Shown one piece after another: positions 15,063-22,980 of a DNA stretch of 27,330 bases. The notes below the pieces were generated by a model that saw nothing but the letters and a program-made list of their open reading frames with translations, made no database searches and had not been told where the DNA came from. The position numbers were made by a program, and so were the translations under genes. The DNA comes from JBBSVE01 sp038233815 (GTDB taxonomy: Bacteria; Pseudomonadota; Alphaproteobacteria; Rhodobacterales; Rhodobacteraceae). The DNA lies in assembly GCA_038233815.1 (NCBI GenBank), contig JBBSVE010000030.1, positions 1 to 27,330 of the forward strand. Reading direction: 5' to 3'. Position 1 is the stretch's first letter; every line of letters starts with the position of its first letter.

Positions 15063-17135
15063 ATGCCCGACCCATTTGCCCCGCTGGCCGATCGCTGGGA
15101 CGAGGCGGCGGCGGCCTCCCTCGATGCGCCGGGCTTGCTGCTCTACCGCTCGAACCTCCTGGGCGCGGATCTGGCGATCACCAATTTCGGCGGCGGCAAC
15201 ACTTCGGCCAAGGTGGAGATGCGCGATCCGCTGACGGATGCCGCGGTGACGGTGCTCTGGGTCAAGGGCTCGGGCGGCGATCTGGGGTCGATGGACCTCG
15301 CGGGGTTCGCCACGCTCACTCTCGACAAGGTGCTCGGTCTGCGGTCGCTGTACCGGGACGTGGATCAGGAGGATGCGATGGTCGCGCTCCAGAACCATTG
15401 CGTCTATGACCTGAACCCGCGCGCGCCGTCGATCGACACGACGCTCCATGCTTTCGTGCCGGCACCCCATGTCGATCATGTCCATCCCGACGCGGTGATC
15501 GCCATCGCGGCCAGCGCCGATGCCGAGCGTCTGACGGCGGAGGTGTTCGGCGGCGAGATCGGCTTTCTGCCGTGGCGCAGACCGGGGTTCGAGCTGGGCC
15601 TGCAACTGGGGCGAATGGCCGAAGAAAACCCGGAGCTGAAAGGAGTGGTGCTGGGTGCGCACGGGCTGTTCACGTGGGGGGCCACGTCGCGGGAGTGCTA
15701 TGAGACGACGCTGCGCATCATCCGCCGCGCGGCGGGGTGGTTGGAGGGCACTGCGGCACAGCCGACCTTCGGCGGCGAGCGGATCGCGGCGCTGGGCCCT
15801 GCGGCACGCGCCGATGTGGCGGCCCGGCTGATGCCGCTGATCCGGGGACGGATCGCTGAGGGGGGCGCCAAGGTCGGTCACTTCTCCGACGCGCCGGGGG
15901 TGTTGGCCTTTGTCGGATCGGAGGCGCTCGAGACGCTGGCCCCGCTCGGCACCTCCTGCCCGGACCATTTCCTGCGCACCAAGATCCGCCCGCTGATCCT
16001 CGACTCCGATGTCGATGTCGTGGCGCTGGATAAGGCGCTTGCGGATTACCGCGCCGGTTATGCGGCATACTATGACCGCTGCAAGCGCCCGGACAGTCCG
16101 GCGATGCGCGACCCGAACGCGGTCGTCTATCTGGTCCCCGGCGTGGGCATGATGACCTTTGCAAAGGACAAGGCCACCGCCCGGATCGCCGCCGAGTTCT
16201 ACACCAATGCGATCAACGTCATGCGCGGTGCGTCCGGCGTCAGCACCTATCAGGGCCTGCCGGAGCAGGAGGCGTTCGACATCGAATACTGGCTGCTGGA
16301 GGAGGCGAAGCTGCAACGGATGCCGCGCCCGAAGCCTCTCGCGGGCCGGGTGGCGTTGGTGACGGGGGCGGCGGGCGGGATCGGGTCGGCCACCTGCGCG
16401 AGGCTGATGGCGGACGGCGCGGCGGTGGTCGCCTGCGATATCGACGAAAAGGCGCTGAGTGCGACGGTTCAGGCGCTGCGACAGGCGCATGGCAAGGACG
16501 CGGTGCAGGGCGTGGTCATGGACGTAACCGACGAGCCGAGCGTGATCCGCGCCTATGCCGACGCGGCGCGGGCCTTCGGCGGCGTGGATATCGTCGTCTC
16601 CAACGCGGGCATCGCATCGAGTGCAGCGGTGGAAGACACCACGCTCGCCATGTGGGACCGCAACATGGCGATCCTCGCCACCGGCTACTTCCTCGTCGCG
16701 CGGGAGGGGTTTCGCGTGATGCAGGCGCAGGGCGCGGGCGGGTCGGTGATTTTCGTTGCATCAAAAAACGGGCTGGCGGCGTCGCCCAACGCCTCGGCCT
16801 ACTGCACCGCCAAGGCGGCGGAGATCCATCTGGCGCGGTGCCTCGCCCTCGAAGGGGCAGAGGCGGGGATCCGGGTGAATGTCGTGAACCCGGATGCGGT
16901 GCTGCAAGGCTCCACCATCTGGCAGGGCGAATGGCGCACGCAGCGGGCGGCGGCCTACGGGGTGGGGGAGGAGGATCTGGAAAAGATCTACCGCGACCGC
17001 TCGCTTCTGAAACGCTCCGTCCTGCCGCAGGATATCGCCGAGGGGGTCGCCTTCTTTGCGGGCGATCTGTCGGCGAAATCGACGGGCAATATTCTCAACG
17101 TGGATGCGGGCAACGCGCAATCCTTTACCCGCTAG
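15063..17135 (+). CDS. rhaD: Bifunctional rhamnulose-1-phosphate aldolase / short-chain alcohol (lactaldehyde) dehydrogenase (RhaD)
   Basis: This 690-residue fusion has an N-terminal class II aldolase domain (about 1-400) with metal-binding HVDHVHPD at 136-143 and GAHGLFTWG at 199-207. After a linker comes a C-terminal short-chain dehydrogenase domain (about 425-690) with the NAD motif TGAAGGIG, NAGIAS, and the catalytic pair Tyr580 and Lys584 (YCTAK). It would cleave L-rhamnulose-1-phosphate to DHAP and L-lactaldehyde and oxidise the aldehyde to L-lactate with NAD. ATG 15063 is preferred over an in-frame GTG at 15048 because GGAGGAT sits at normal distance before it. Fused RhaD of about this length is known in rhizobia, Rhodobacterales and Bacillus. 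rhaI follows after 9 nt. Confidence 0.92.
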   Translation: MPDPFAPLADRWDEAAAASLDAPGLLLYRSNLLGADLAITNFGGGNTSAKVEMRDPLTDAAVTVLWVKGSGGDLGSMDLAGFATLTLDKVLGLRSLYRDVDQEDAMVALQNHCVYDLNPRAPSIDTTLHAFVPAPHVDHVHPDAVIAIAASADAERLTAEVFGGEIGFLPWRRPGFELGLQLGRMAEENPELKGVVLGAHGLFTWGATSRECYETTLRIIRRAAGWLEGTAAQPTFGGERIAALGPAARADVAARLMPLIRGRIAEGGAKVGHFSDAPGVLAFVGSEALETLAPLGTSCPDHFLRTKIRPLILDSDVDVVALDKALADYRAGYAAYYDRCKRPDSPAMRDPNAVVYLVPGVGMMTFAKDKATARIAAEFYTNAINVMRGASGVSTYQGLPEQEAFDIEYWLLEEAKLQRMPRPKPLAGRVALVTGAAGGIGSATCARLMADGAAVVACDIDEKALSATVQALRQAHGKDAVQGVVMDVTDEPSVIRAYADAARAFGGVDIVVSNAGIASSAAVEDTTLAMWDRNMAILATGYFLVAREGFRVMQAQGAGGSVIFVASKNGLAASPNASAYCTAKAAEIHLARCLALEGAEAGIRVNVVNPDAVLQGSTIWQGEWRTQRAAAYGVGEEDLEKIYRDRSLLKRSVLPQDIAEGVAFFAGDLSAKSTGNILNVDAGNAQSFTR

Positions 17136-17144
17136 GGGGCCGCC

Positions 17145-18452
17145 ATGACGTTCGCCATCACCGAGGAGATGATCGCCGGGGACACTGCGAAGGCCGCCCC
17201 GGCACATGACGATGACCTCGACGCGCTCACCCGCCAGCTTGCGCGGCGCGGCATCGACGTGGAGCCGGTGATCGCGCGCCTGCTGGCATTCGAGGTCGCG
17301 CTGCCGACATGGGCGGTGGGCACCGGCGGCACTCGGTTCGCGCGTTTTCCGGGGCCGGGTGAGCCGCGCCACGTCTGGGACAAGCTCGACGATTGCGCAG
17401 CGGTGCAGGCCCTCGTGCGGATCACTCCCCGCGTGTCGCCGCATTTCCCGTGGGACCGGGTGGACGACCTCGCCGCCTTGCGAGAGCGTGCGGAGGCGTT
17501 GGGCCTCGGCTTCGACGCGGTGAACTCCAATACATTCCAGGACCCTCCCCCGCGGGAGGGGGAGAACCGGCCTCGCAGCTACAAGTTCGGTTCGCTGTCC
17601 CACACCGATCCGGCCGTGCGGACCGATGCGGTGGCGCACAACATCGACTGCATCGAGATGGCGCAGGCGCTGGGATCGACGGCGCTTTCGGTCTGGATCG
17701 CGGACGGCTCGAACTATCCCGGCCAGTCCAACCTAGCCCGCGCCTTCGACCGCTATGTGGACGCGATGAAAGAGGTCGTGGCGGCAGCGCCCGAGGGGTT
17801 CCGCGTTTTCGTCGAGCACAAGATCTACGAGCCCGCCTTCTATTCCACCGTGATCTCCGACTGGGGGTCGAGCCTGATGGCGGCGCAGGAACTGGGGCCG
17901 AAGGCGTTCTGCCTCGTCGATCTGGGCCATCATGCGCCCACGGTGAACATCGAGCAGATCGTGGCGCGGCTGGCGCGGGCGGGCAAGCTTGGCGGGTTCC
18001 ATTTCAACGACTCCAAGTATGGCGACGACGATCTGGATGCAGGCTCCATCGACCCCTTCCGGCTGTTTCTGGTCTTCAACGAACTGGAGGAAGCGCCGCG
18101 CGGCAAGGTGGGGGGCGTCACGCCCGCCCACATGATCGACCAGTCCCACAACGTCACCGACCCGGTGGAAAGCCTGATCGGCTCGGCGGTGGAGATCGCG
18201 CGCGCGCAGGCGCAGGCGATGATCGTGGACCGTGATGCGCTGCGCGAGGCGCAGGAGGCCAACGACGCGCTGGCCGCCCATGGCGCGCTCAAGGCCGCGT
18301 TCCGCACTGATGTTTCGCCGCTTCTGGCCGAGGCGCGGCGCAGGGCGGGCGGGGCGCTGGACCCGCAGGGGCTTTACCGGCGTTCAGGCTACAGGGCGGC
18401 GAAGTCCGGGGAGCGCCCGGCGACCGGCCCGGCGTCGGCAGGAATAGTGTAG
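17145..18452 (+). CDS. rhaI: L-rhamnose isomerase, Pseudomonas stutzeri type (RhaI)
   Basis: This 435-residue TIM-barrel metal-dependent isomerase converts L-rhamnose to L-rhamnulose in the cytoplasm. Hallmarks are ALSVWIADGSNYPGQSN, the metal and active-site motifs FVEHKIYEPAFYSTV, CLVDLGHHAPTVNIEQ and GGFHFNDSKYGDDDLDAG, then MIDQSHNVTDPVESL. These match the RhaI of P. stutzeri closely and differ from E. coli RhaA. It starts 9 nt after rhaD. The short segment DPPPREGENRPR before SYKFGSLSH appears about five residues longer than in the P. stutzeri enzyme and coincides with a perfect DNA palindrome at 17543-17560. The frame stays open, so activity is likely retained. Confidence 0.93.
   Translation: MTFAITEEMIAGDTAKAAPAHDDDLDALTRQLARRGIDVEPVIARLLAFEVALPTWAVGTGGTRFARFPGPGEPRHVWDKLDDCAAVQALVRITPRVSPHFPWDRVDDLAALRERAEALGLGFDAVNSNTFQDPPPREGENRPRSYKFGSLSHTDPAVRTDAVAHNIDCIEMAQALGSTALSVWIADGSNYPGQSNLARAFDRYVDAMKEVVAAAPEGFRVFVEHKIYEPAFYSTVISDWGSSLMAAQELGPKAFCLVDLGHHAPTVNIEQIVARLARAGKLGGFHFNDSKYGDDDLDAGSIDPFRLFLVFNELEEAPRGKVGGVTPAHMIDQSHNVTDPVESLIGSAVEIARAQAQAMIVDRDALREAQEANDALAAHGALKAAFRTDVSPLLAEARRRAGGALDPQGLYRRSGYRAAKSGERPATGPASAGIV
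17543..17560. repeat. GC palindrome inside rhaI
   Basis: CCCTCCC (17543-17549) and GGGAGGG (17554-17560) are perfect arms around the 4-nt loop CCGC. More G-rich sequence follows to 17564. It encodes the PPPREGE part of RhaI where the protein looks longer than a known relative. It resembles short palindromic elements with CTCCCCC and GGGGGAG arms that I associate with alphaproteobacterial genomes, but no second copy was recognised in this window. Confidence 0.4.
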
Positions 18453-18462
18453 GAGAAACAGC

Positions 18463-19515
18463 ATGGAATATCGCACGCTCGGCCGGTCCGGTCTCAAGGT
18501 TTCCGCCATCGCGATGGGCACGTTCAATTTCGGCGGCACCGGCGGGTTCAAGGCGCTGGGGTCGCAGGGAGTGGAGGATGCGCGCAGGCTTGTGGACCTG
18601 TGCATCGACCATGGAGTGAATTTGTTCGACACGGCCAACATGTATTCGCTCGGCCTGTCGGAAGAAATTCTGGGCGACGTTCTCGACGGGCGGCGTGACC
18701 GCGTGCTCATCAACACCAAGGCGCGCATGAAGATCGGCGACGGGCCGAACGACGAGGGCAGCTCCCGCGTCCATCTGATCCGGGAGTGCGAGCGCAGCCT
18801 GAAGCGCCTGCGGACCGACCATATCGACGTCTACTTCATCCACGAATGGGACGGCACGACTCCGGTGGAGGAGACGATGGCGGCGCTCGATACGCTCGTC
18901 CAGCACGGCAAGGTTCGCTATGTCGGCTGCTCCAACTATGCGGGCTGGCAGGTGATGAAGTCGCTCGCCGCCGCAGACCGGGCCGGGGGGGCGCGGTTCG
19001 TGACGCAGCAGATCCACTACACGCTGGAGGCACGCGAGGCGGAGTATGAACTTTTGCCCGTCTCCGTCGATCAGGGGCTGGGGGTGATGGTGTGGAGCCC
19101 GCTCGCCGGGGGACTGCTGAGCGGCAAGCACCGCCGCGGGCAACCGACGCCGGAAGGCACGCGCCAGTTCGCGGGCTGGTCGGAGCCACCGATCCGGGAC
19201 GAGGAGAAGCTGTGGCGGATCGTGGATGTGCTGATGGATATCGGCTCCGACCGTGGCGTGTCGGCGGCTCAGGTCGCGCTGGCATGGCTGCTGACCCGTC
19301 CGGCGATCGCGTCGCTCGTGGTGGGCGGGCGCACCGAGGCGCAGTTCACCGATAACATCGCGGCGGTGGATCTGAAGCTGACCGGGGAGGATCTGGCGCG
19401 GCTGAACGAGGTGAGCCGTGTGCCCTACATCTATCCCTACTGGCATCAGGGCAATTTTGCCACCGAGCGGTTTTCCGACGCGGACCGGGCCCTGCACGAT
19501 TCCTACAAGGCGTAA
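18463..19515 (+). CDS. Aldo/keto reductase, rhamnose-operon associated
   Basis: This 350-residue NADPH-dependent aldo/keto reductase has the full catalytic tetrad: Asp56 (FDTANMYS), Tyr61, Lys86 (INTKAR) and His127 (FIHEWDG). The cofactor region near the C-terminus includes SLVVGGRTEAQFTDNI. Length and motifs fit the YghZ/AKR general family. An AGGAG ribosome site lies 7 nt before the ATG, and the gene starts 10 nt after rhaI, so it belongs to the rhaD-rhaI operon. It may reduce L-lactaldehyde to 1,2-propanediol or act on a side aldehyde, but the substrate is inferred from context alone. It could also oxidise an alternative deoxysugar. Confidence 0.85.
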   Translation: MEYRTLGRSGLKVSAIAMGTFNFGGTGGFKALGSQGVEDARRLVDLCIDHGVNLFDTANMYSLGLSEEILGDVLDGRRDRVLINTKARMKIGDGPNDEGSSRVHLIRECERSLKRLRTDHIDVYFIHEWDGTTPVEETMAALDTLVQHGKVRYVGCSNYAGWQVMKSLAAADRAGGARFVTQQIHYTLEAREAEYELLPVSVDQGLGVMVWSPLAGGLLSGKHRRGQPTPEGTRQFAGWSEPPIRDEEKLWRIVDVLMDIGSDRGVSAAQVALAWLLTRPAIASLVVGGRTEAQFTDNIAAVDLKLTGEDLARLNEVSRVPYIYPYWHQGNFATERFSDADRALHDSYKA

Positions 19516-19540
19516 CGACTGCCGGCGCCCCGCAAGGGAC

Positions 19541-19557
19541 TCCGGACCCTGTCCGAA
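19541..19557 (-). terminator. Short hairpin between convergent genes, possible terminator
   Basis: Read on the (-) strand, TTCGGAC-AGG-GTCCGGA forms a 7-bp stem with one G-U pair and a 3-nt loop, starting 2 nt after the stop of the surface-protein gene. On the (+) strand the pairing is weaker (one C-A mismatch). There is no T-run. It occupies most of the 44-nt gap between the aldo/keto reductase stop and the stop of the convergent gene. Confidence 0.3.
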
Positions 19558-19559
19558 CC

Positions 19560-20267
19560 TCAGGCCGCCTTGCGTTTCTTGCGCGCCACAGCGAGCGCGC
19601 CCAGACCGCCGATCAGCAAGAGACCGCCCGCCGGCAGCGGAACCGCCGAGATTTCCGCCGCCGCAACCGGCAGAGTCACGTCATATCCGGCATCCGGACC
19701 CATGACGCCCGCAGGCACGTTCATGCCATGGATGACATATTCCCTGAGGAACAGCGGCATGATGTCCTGCGCGGTGTACTGCGTCCCGCTGAGAGGATTG
19801 AGAAAGATCGAATCGTTGGAGAGATCGAAGCTCAGATTGTAGGATAGATGGCCGAATTTGTCGGAGATCGGCCCCGTGTTGGCGCTCGATGGGTCGCCGT
19901 TCGCCAGTGCAGGCTCCAGCGAAAGCAGGATATCGCCGTATGCGGGTGCTGCCTCCAGAACCTCGACAAAGCCGTCGCCATCGGTGTCGAGGGCGGCGGT
20001 GGGGAGCACCGACTTCTTCGGTGATCCGTCGTCATTGAAACGTCCGTGGATGTGGTTCACGTGAACAATTTCCGGCGTGAGGCCGGAAATGTCCGCATTG
20101 ACCTTCAGAAGTTTGGCGACATTATCGACCATGAAGGTGACAAGTCCACTGACCCCGGAGTTGTTGAGCTCCGTCAGTTTTGCCTTGTAGGTTGCTGACC
20201 AGCCCGTGGCGGGCATCGCGATCAGCAGCACCCCCGCGGCGGTTGCCAGTTTCATTCCGAGTTTCAT
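19560..20267 (-). CDS. Secreted VPLPA-CTERM protein with CHRD-like and EF-hand-like motifs
   Basis: This 235-residue protein has a signal peptide (about 1-25), an extracellular body and a C-terminal sorting signal: VPLPAG at 209-214, a hydrophobic helix to about 228 and a basic RKKRK end. This is the VPLPA-CTERM type of PEP-CTERM signal, typical of Rhodobacterales and processed by exosortase (XrtD class); no exosortase is in the window. The body contains HIHG at 72-75, as in CHRD domains, and a 12-residue EF-hand-type loop DTDGDGFVEVLE (94-105) likely to bind calcium. AAGGAG precedes the ATG. Base composition is clearly AT-richer than its neighbours (26 of 60 G+C at 19801-19860). The gene stands alone; its function is unknown. 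Confidence 0.82.
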   Translation of the reverse strand: MKLGMKLATAAGVLLIAMPATGWSATYKAKLTELNNSGVSGLVTFMVDNVAKLLKVNADISGLTPEIVHVNHIHGRFNDDGSPKKSVLPTAALDTDGDGFVEVLEAAPAYGDILLSLEPALANGDPSSANTGPISDKFGHLSYNLSFDLSNDSIFLNPLSGTQYTAQDIMPLFLREYVIHGMNVPAGVMGPDAGYDVTLPVAAAEISAVPLPAGGLLLIGGLGALAVARKKRKAA

Positions 20268-20321
20268 AAGCGTTACTCCTTACTGCACAATGGACCTTTA
20301 CAGCCCAAGTTCAGTGTAGGC

Positions 20322-20356
20322 CGTCTGACGAAAAAGTCGTTAACCTTCTTCAGACG
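20322..20356 (-). terminator. Hairpin over the dhaL stop codon, possible terminator
   Basis: CGTCTGA (20322-20328) and TCAGACG (20350-20356) are perfect 7-bp arms; GAA and TTC add three pairs after one mismatch. The dhaL stop codon (20340-20342) lies in the loop. No T-run follows on the (-) strand. It may end the operon or separate it from the downstream surface-protein gene, whose start lies 54 nt further on. Confidence 0.35.
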
Positions 20357-20984
20357 ACGCCGGAGTAAGCGGATCCCCGCGTGTTCCAGCCAGCGCCTCC
20401 ACGATCCGCAGCATGGCGAGCATCCCCGGATCGTCCATTCCCCGGCTCTTCTCCGCAAAGATCCGGGCCCGGCCGATGGTCGCGGGCCGGTCGCGCAGAT
20501 CGTCCATCACCGCCCTCGCGGATTGCACGGCGGCGCGTCCGATGGCAGCGGGGTCGGTCAGCCCTTCGGTCCCGCGCGCCACCGCGTCGAGGCTGTCGAC
20601 CACCGTCTTGCCGCCCAGTGCCGCCTTGCCGCGCGCCTTGACCGCATCGCGCGCGAGGCCCGTCAGCCGCGCGACCTCCGCAGGCTCGATGCCGGTCCGG
20701 CCCTTCAGATCCTTGGCCAGCGCCATCAGGGCCGTGGCCATCAGCGTGCCATAGGAGGAGCCGGAGCTTTTCGTGAAGGCCTGCGCGCAGGCCAGCAGCA
20801 GGCGGCCCATATCCTCGGGCAGATCCGCTGCCCCCTCCCGCACCAGCCGCATGCCACGCGTCATGGTGACGCCCAGATCGCCGTCCCCCAGCGCCCCGTC
20901 GGCCGCGTTCAGCGCGTCAAAGCTGGCCTCCATTGCCTCCGAAAGCCGGTCGATCGCGGCCAGGATCTCCGCCCGGTCGATCAT
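20340..20984 (-). CDS. dhaL: Dihydroxyacetone kinase-like subunit DhaL (nucleotide-binding)
   Basis: This 214-residue DAK2-fold protein has the metal and nucleotide motif LNAADGALGDGDLG, with Asp29, Asp34 and Asp36 equivalent to the magnesium ligands of E. coli DhaL (30, 35, 37). The second glycine-rich motif TKSSGSSYGTLMATALMAL and the late GRARIFAEKSRGMDDPGM are also DhaL-like. It would carry the nucleotide that phosphorylates the substrate held by DhaK. No DhaM, EI or HPr-like gene is seen, so ATP is the likely donor. The ATG overlaps the DhaK stop by 4 nt. It is the last gene of the sugar ABC operon. The substrate may be dihydroxyacetone, erythrulose or another small ketose. Confidence 0.85.
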   Translation of the reverse strand: MIDRAEILAAIDRLSEAMEASFDALNAADGALGDGDLGVTMTRGMRLVREGAADLPEDMGRLLLACAQAFTKSSGSSYGTLMATALMALAKDLKGRTGIEPAEVARLTGLARDAVKARGKAALGGKTVVDSLDAVARGTEGLTDPAAIGRAAVQSARAVMDDLRDRPATIGRARIFAEKSRGMDDPGMLAMLRIVEALAGTRGDPLTPASSEEG

Positions 20985-21982
20985 CCGACCCTCCAGAACG
21001 GACAGTCGCAGGGCGCGGTGAGCCAGCCCTCCAGCTCCGCATCCAAGTGGCAGAGCGTGATCGAAAGGCCCGTCATCTCCATCGAGGTGGCGTAGCGCCC
21101 GACCAGCGGCATGACGATGGTGGCGCCCGCCGCCTCGATCCGCGCCTTCGCGGTGCGGTAGGCGATATACAGCTCCTCCGCCGGGGTCGCGCCGAGGCTG
21201 TTGACCAACACCGACACGCGGTCACCGGACGCAAGCGCGCGGTCGTCCAGCAGCCGGTCCATCATCTCGCCCACGATGGCGTCGGCGGGGAGCAGCGTGT
21301 CGCGCCAGACGCCGGGTTCGCCGTGAATGCCCATGCCCATCTCCATCTCGTCCTCGCCGATCTGGAAGGTGGGCTTGCCCGCCTGCGGCACGGTGCAGGA
21401 CGACAGCGCCGCCCCGATGGTCCGGCAGGCATCGGCGGCCCGCTGCGCCTCCGCCGTCACGGCGGCGAGGTCGCAGCCCGCCTCCGCCGCCGCACCCGCG
21501 ATCTTGAAGGCATAGACCATCCCCGCCACGCCGCGGCGCATCGAAGCCTCCGCGGGCGGCGCGGAGGCCACGTCGTCGGCGACTGCGACCGTGGTGCATT
21601 CGATCTCGTCGAAGGCCACGAGATCGCCCGCCATGTCGAAGTTCATCACGTCGCCGCCGTAGTTGCCGTAGAGCCGCAGCACCCCCGCACCCCGGTCGGC
21701 GGCCCGGATCGCATCCGCCATCTGCTCCGCCGAGGGGCTGGCGAACACATCGCCGATCGCGCAGGCATCGAGCAGTCCGGCGCCCACGTAGCCGGTGAAG
21801 ACCGGCAGATGCCCCGATCCGCCGCCGGTCACGATCCCCACCTTGCCGATGGCGCCCGCGCGGGCACGCGCCACGACGCGCCCGGTGTCGCCATGGAGGC
21901 GGAAATGGTCGGGATGCGCCGCGACCATCCCCTCCAGCATCTCATCCACATAATCGGCGGGGTCGTTCAGGATTTTCTTCAT
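20981..21982 (-). CDS. dhaK: Dihydroxyacetone kinase-like subunit DhaK (substrate-binding)
   Basis: This 333-residue DAK1-fold protein has the substrate-site residues His58 (GGGSGHLP), Asp111 (NYGGDVMNFD) and His220 (MGIHGEPG), the last corresponding to the histidine that covalently binds dihydroxyacetone in DAK enzymes. The usual GSGHEP reads GSGHLP here, and overall the sequence seems to belong to a side branch that includes tetrulose kinases of tetritol pathways. It starts at the ATG overlapping the permease stop. With DhaL it would phosphorylate a small ketose delivered by, or derived from, the sugar ABC transporter encoded upstream. The true substrate is unknown. Confidence 0.85.
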   Translation of the reverse strand: MKKILNDPADYVDEMLEGMVAAHPDHFRLHGDTGRVVARARAGAIGKVGIVTGGGSGHLPVFTGYVGAGLLDACAIGDVFASPSAEQMADAIRAADRGAGVLRLYGNYGGDVMNFDMAGDLVAFDEIECTTVAVADDVASAPPAEASMRRGVAGMVYAFKIAGAAAEAGCDLAAVTAEAQRAADACRTIGAALSSCTVPQAGKPTFQIGEDEMEMGMGIHGEPGVWRDTLLPADAIVGEMMDRLLDDRALASGDRVSVLVNSLGATPAEELYIAYRTAKARIEAAGATIVMPLVGRYATSMEMTGLSITLCHLDAELEGWLTAPCDCPFWRVG

Positions 21983-22980
21983 GGCACTCGGGCCTCCGGT
22001 TTGGGTCGGGTGCGGACACGGGTCCGCGTGTTCAGGATCATCACGAAGATCAGCAGCACGCCCCAGATCAGCTCGCGCGCGAAGTTCGATACCGACAGCA
22101 TGTTGAGCCCCGAGGACAGGAACTGCATCGTCAGCACCGCCAGCACGACGCCCACGATCTTGCCGTAGCCGCCATAGGGGTTCACCCCGCCCAGCACCGC
22201 GATCAGCACGGCGAGGAGCAGGTAGCTCGACCCGTAGTCGGCTTTGGCGGAGTTGGCGCGGCTCATCACCACCAGCCCCGCGATGGCGGCCAGCACCCCC
22301 GACAGCGCATAGACGCGGAGCAAGAGGCCGTTGACGTCGATGGCGGCGAACCGCGCGGCGAGGGGATTGGTGCCGAACATCTGGACCCGCAGCCCGAAGC
22401 CGGTCCGCCGCAACAGGAGCGCCAGCGCGGCCGCGAGCCCCACGAACAGGATCAGCGGGACCGGGATGCCGGCTACGGTCCCGTTGCCGATCCATGCCAC
22501 GGCCACGGGCAGTCCCATCACCGCCGACCCGCCCGTCAGCGCCACGGCGAGGCCGGTGAAGATCAGCCCCGATCCCAGCGTGGCAAGGATTGCAGGCAGA
22601 CCCAGCACCGACACCAGCACACCGTTCAAAAGCCCCGCCAGCAGCCCCAGCCCCAGCGACGCGCCCACGGCGAGCAGCATCCACAGCGCCGCATCCGCGC
22701 CCAATGCTCCGGCGCCCGCGAACCGCGTCAGGATCAGCGCCGCACTCACTGAGGTGAAGTTCGCCACGCCGACCACCGACAGGTCGATCCCGCCGGTCAG
22801 CATCGTGACCGTCATCGCCAGCGCGAGGATCGCGAACTCCGGGAACTGGAACGCCATCGAGGTCACGTTCTGGACCGACAGGAACAGGTCCGGCGACAGC
22901 GCCGCCATCGCTGCGAAGACAAGGACGGCGATTACCGCGAGCCGCCCCTCGGGCGAGGACAGGAACCCCGGCATCCTCAT
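21979..22980 (-). CDS. Sugar ABC transporter permease (ribose type), second subunit
   Basis: This 333-residue multi-helix permease of the RbsC family has the signature TMLTGGIDLSVVGVANFTSV, the segment GLPAILATLGSGLIFTGLAVAL, and the late loop IAVLGGVNPYGGYGKIVGV. The start ATG at 22980 overlaps the previous permease stop; MPGFL two codons later (ATG 22974) is an alternative. A much longer frame upstream is spurious because it runs through the first permease. It ends with a basic tail and overlaps the DhaK start. It should form the heterodimeric channel with the product of the next entry. Confidence 0.9.
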   Translation of the reverse strand: MRMPGFLSSPEGRLAVIAVLVFAAMAALSPDLFLSVQNVTSMAFQFPEFAILALAMTVTMLTGGIDLSVVGVANFTSVSAALILTRFAGAGALGADAALWMLLAVGASLGLGLLAGLLNGVLVSVLGLPAILATLGSGLIFTGLAVALTGGSAVMGLPVAVAWIGNGTVAGIPVPLILFVGLAAALALLLRRTGFGLRVQMFGTNPLAARFAAIDVNGLLLRVYALSGVLAAIAGLVVMSRANSAKADYGSSYLLLAVLIAVLGGVNPYGGYGKIVGVVLAVLTMQFLSSGLNMLSVSNFARELIWGVLLIFVMILNTRTRVRTRPKPEARVP

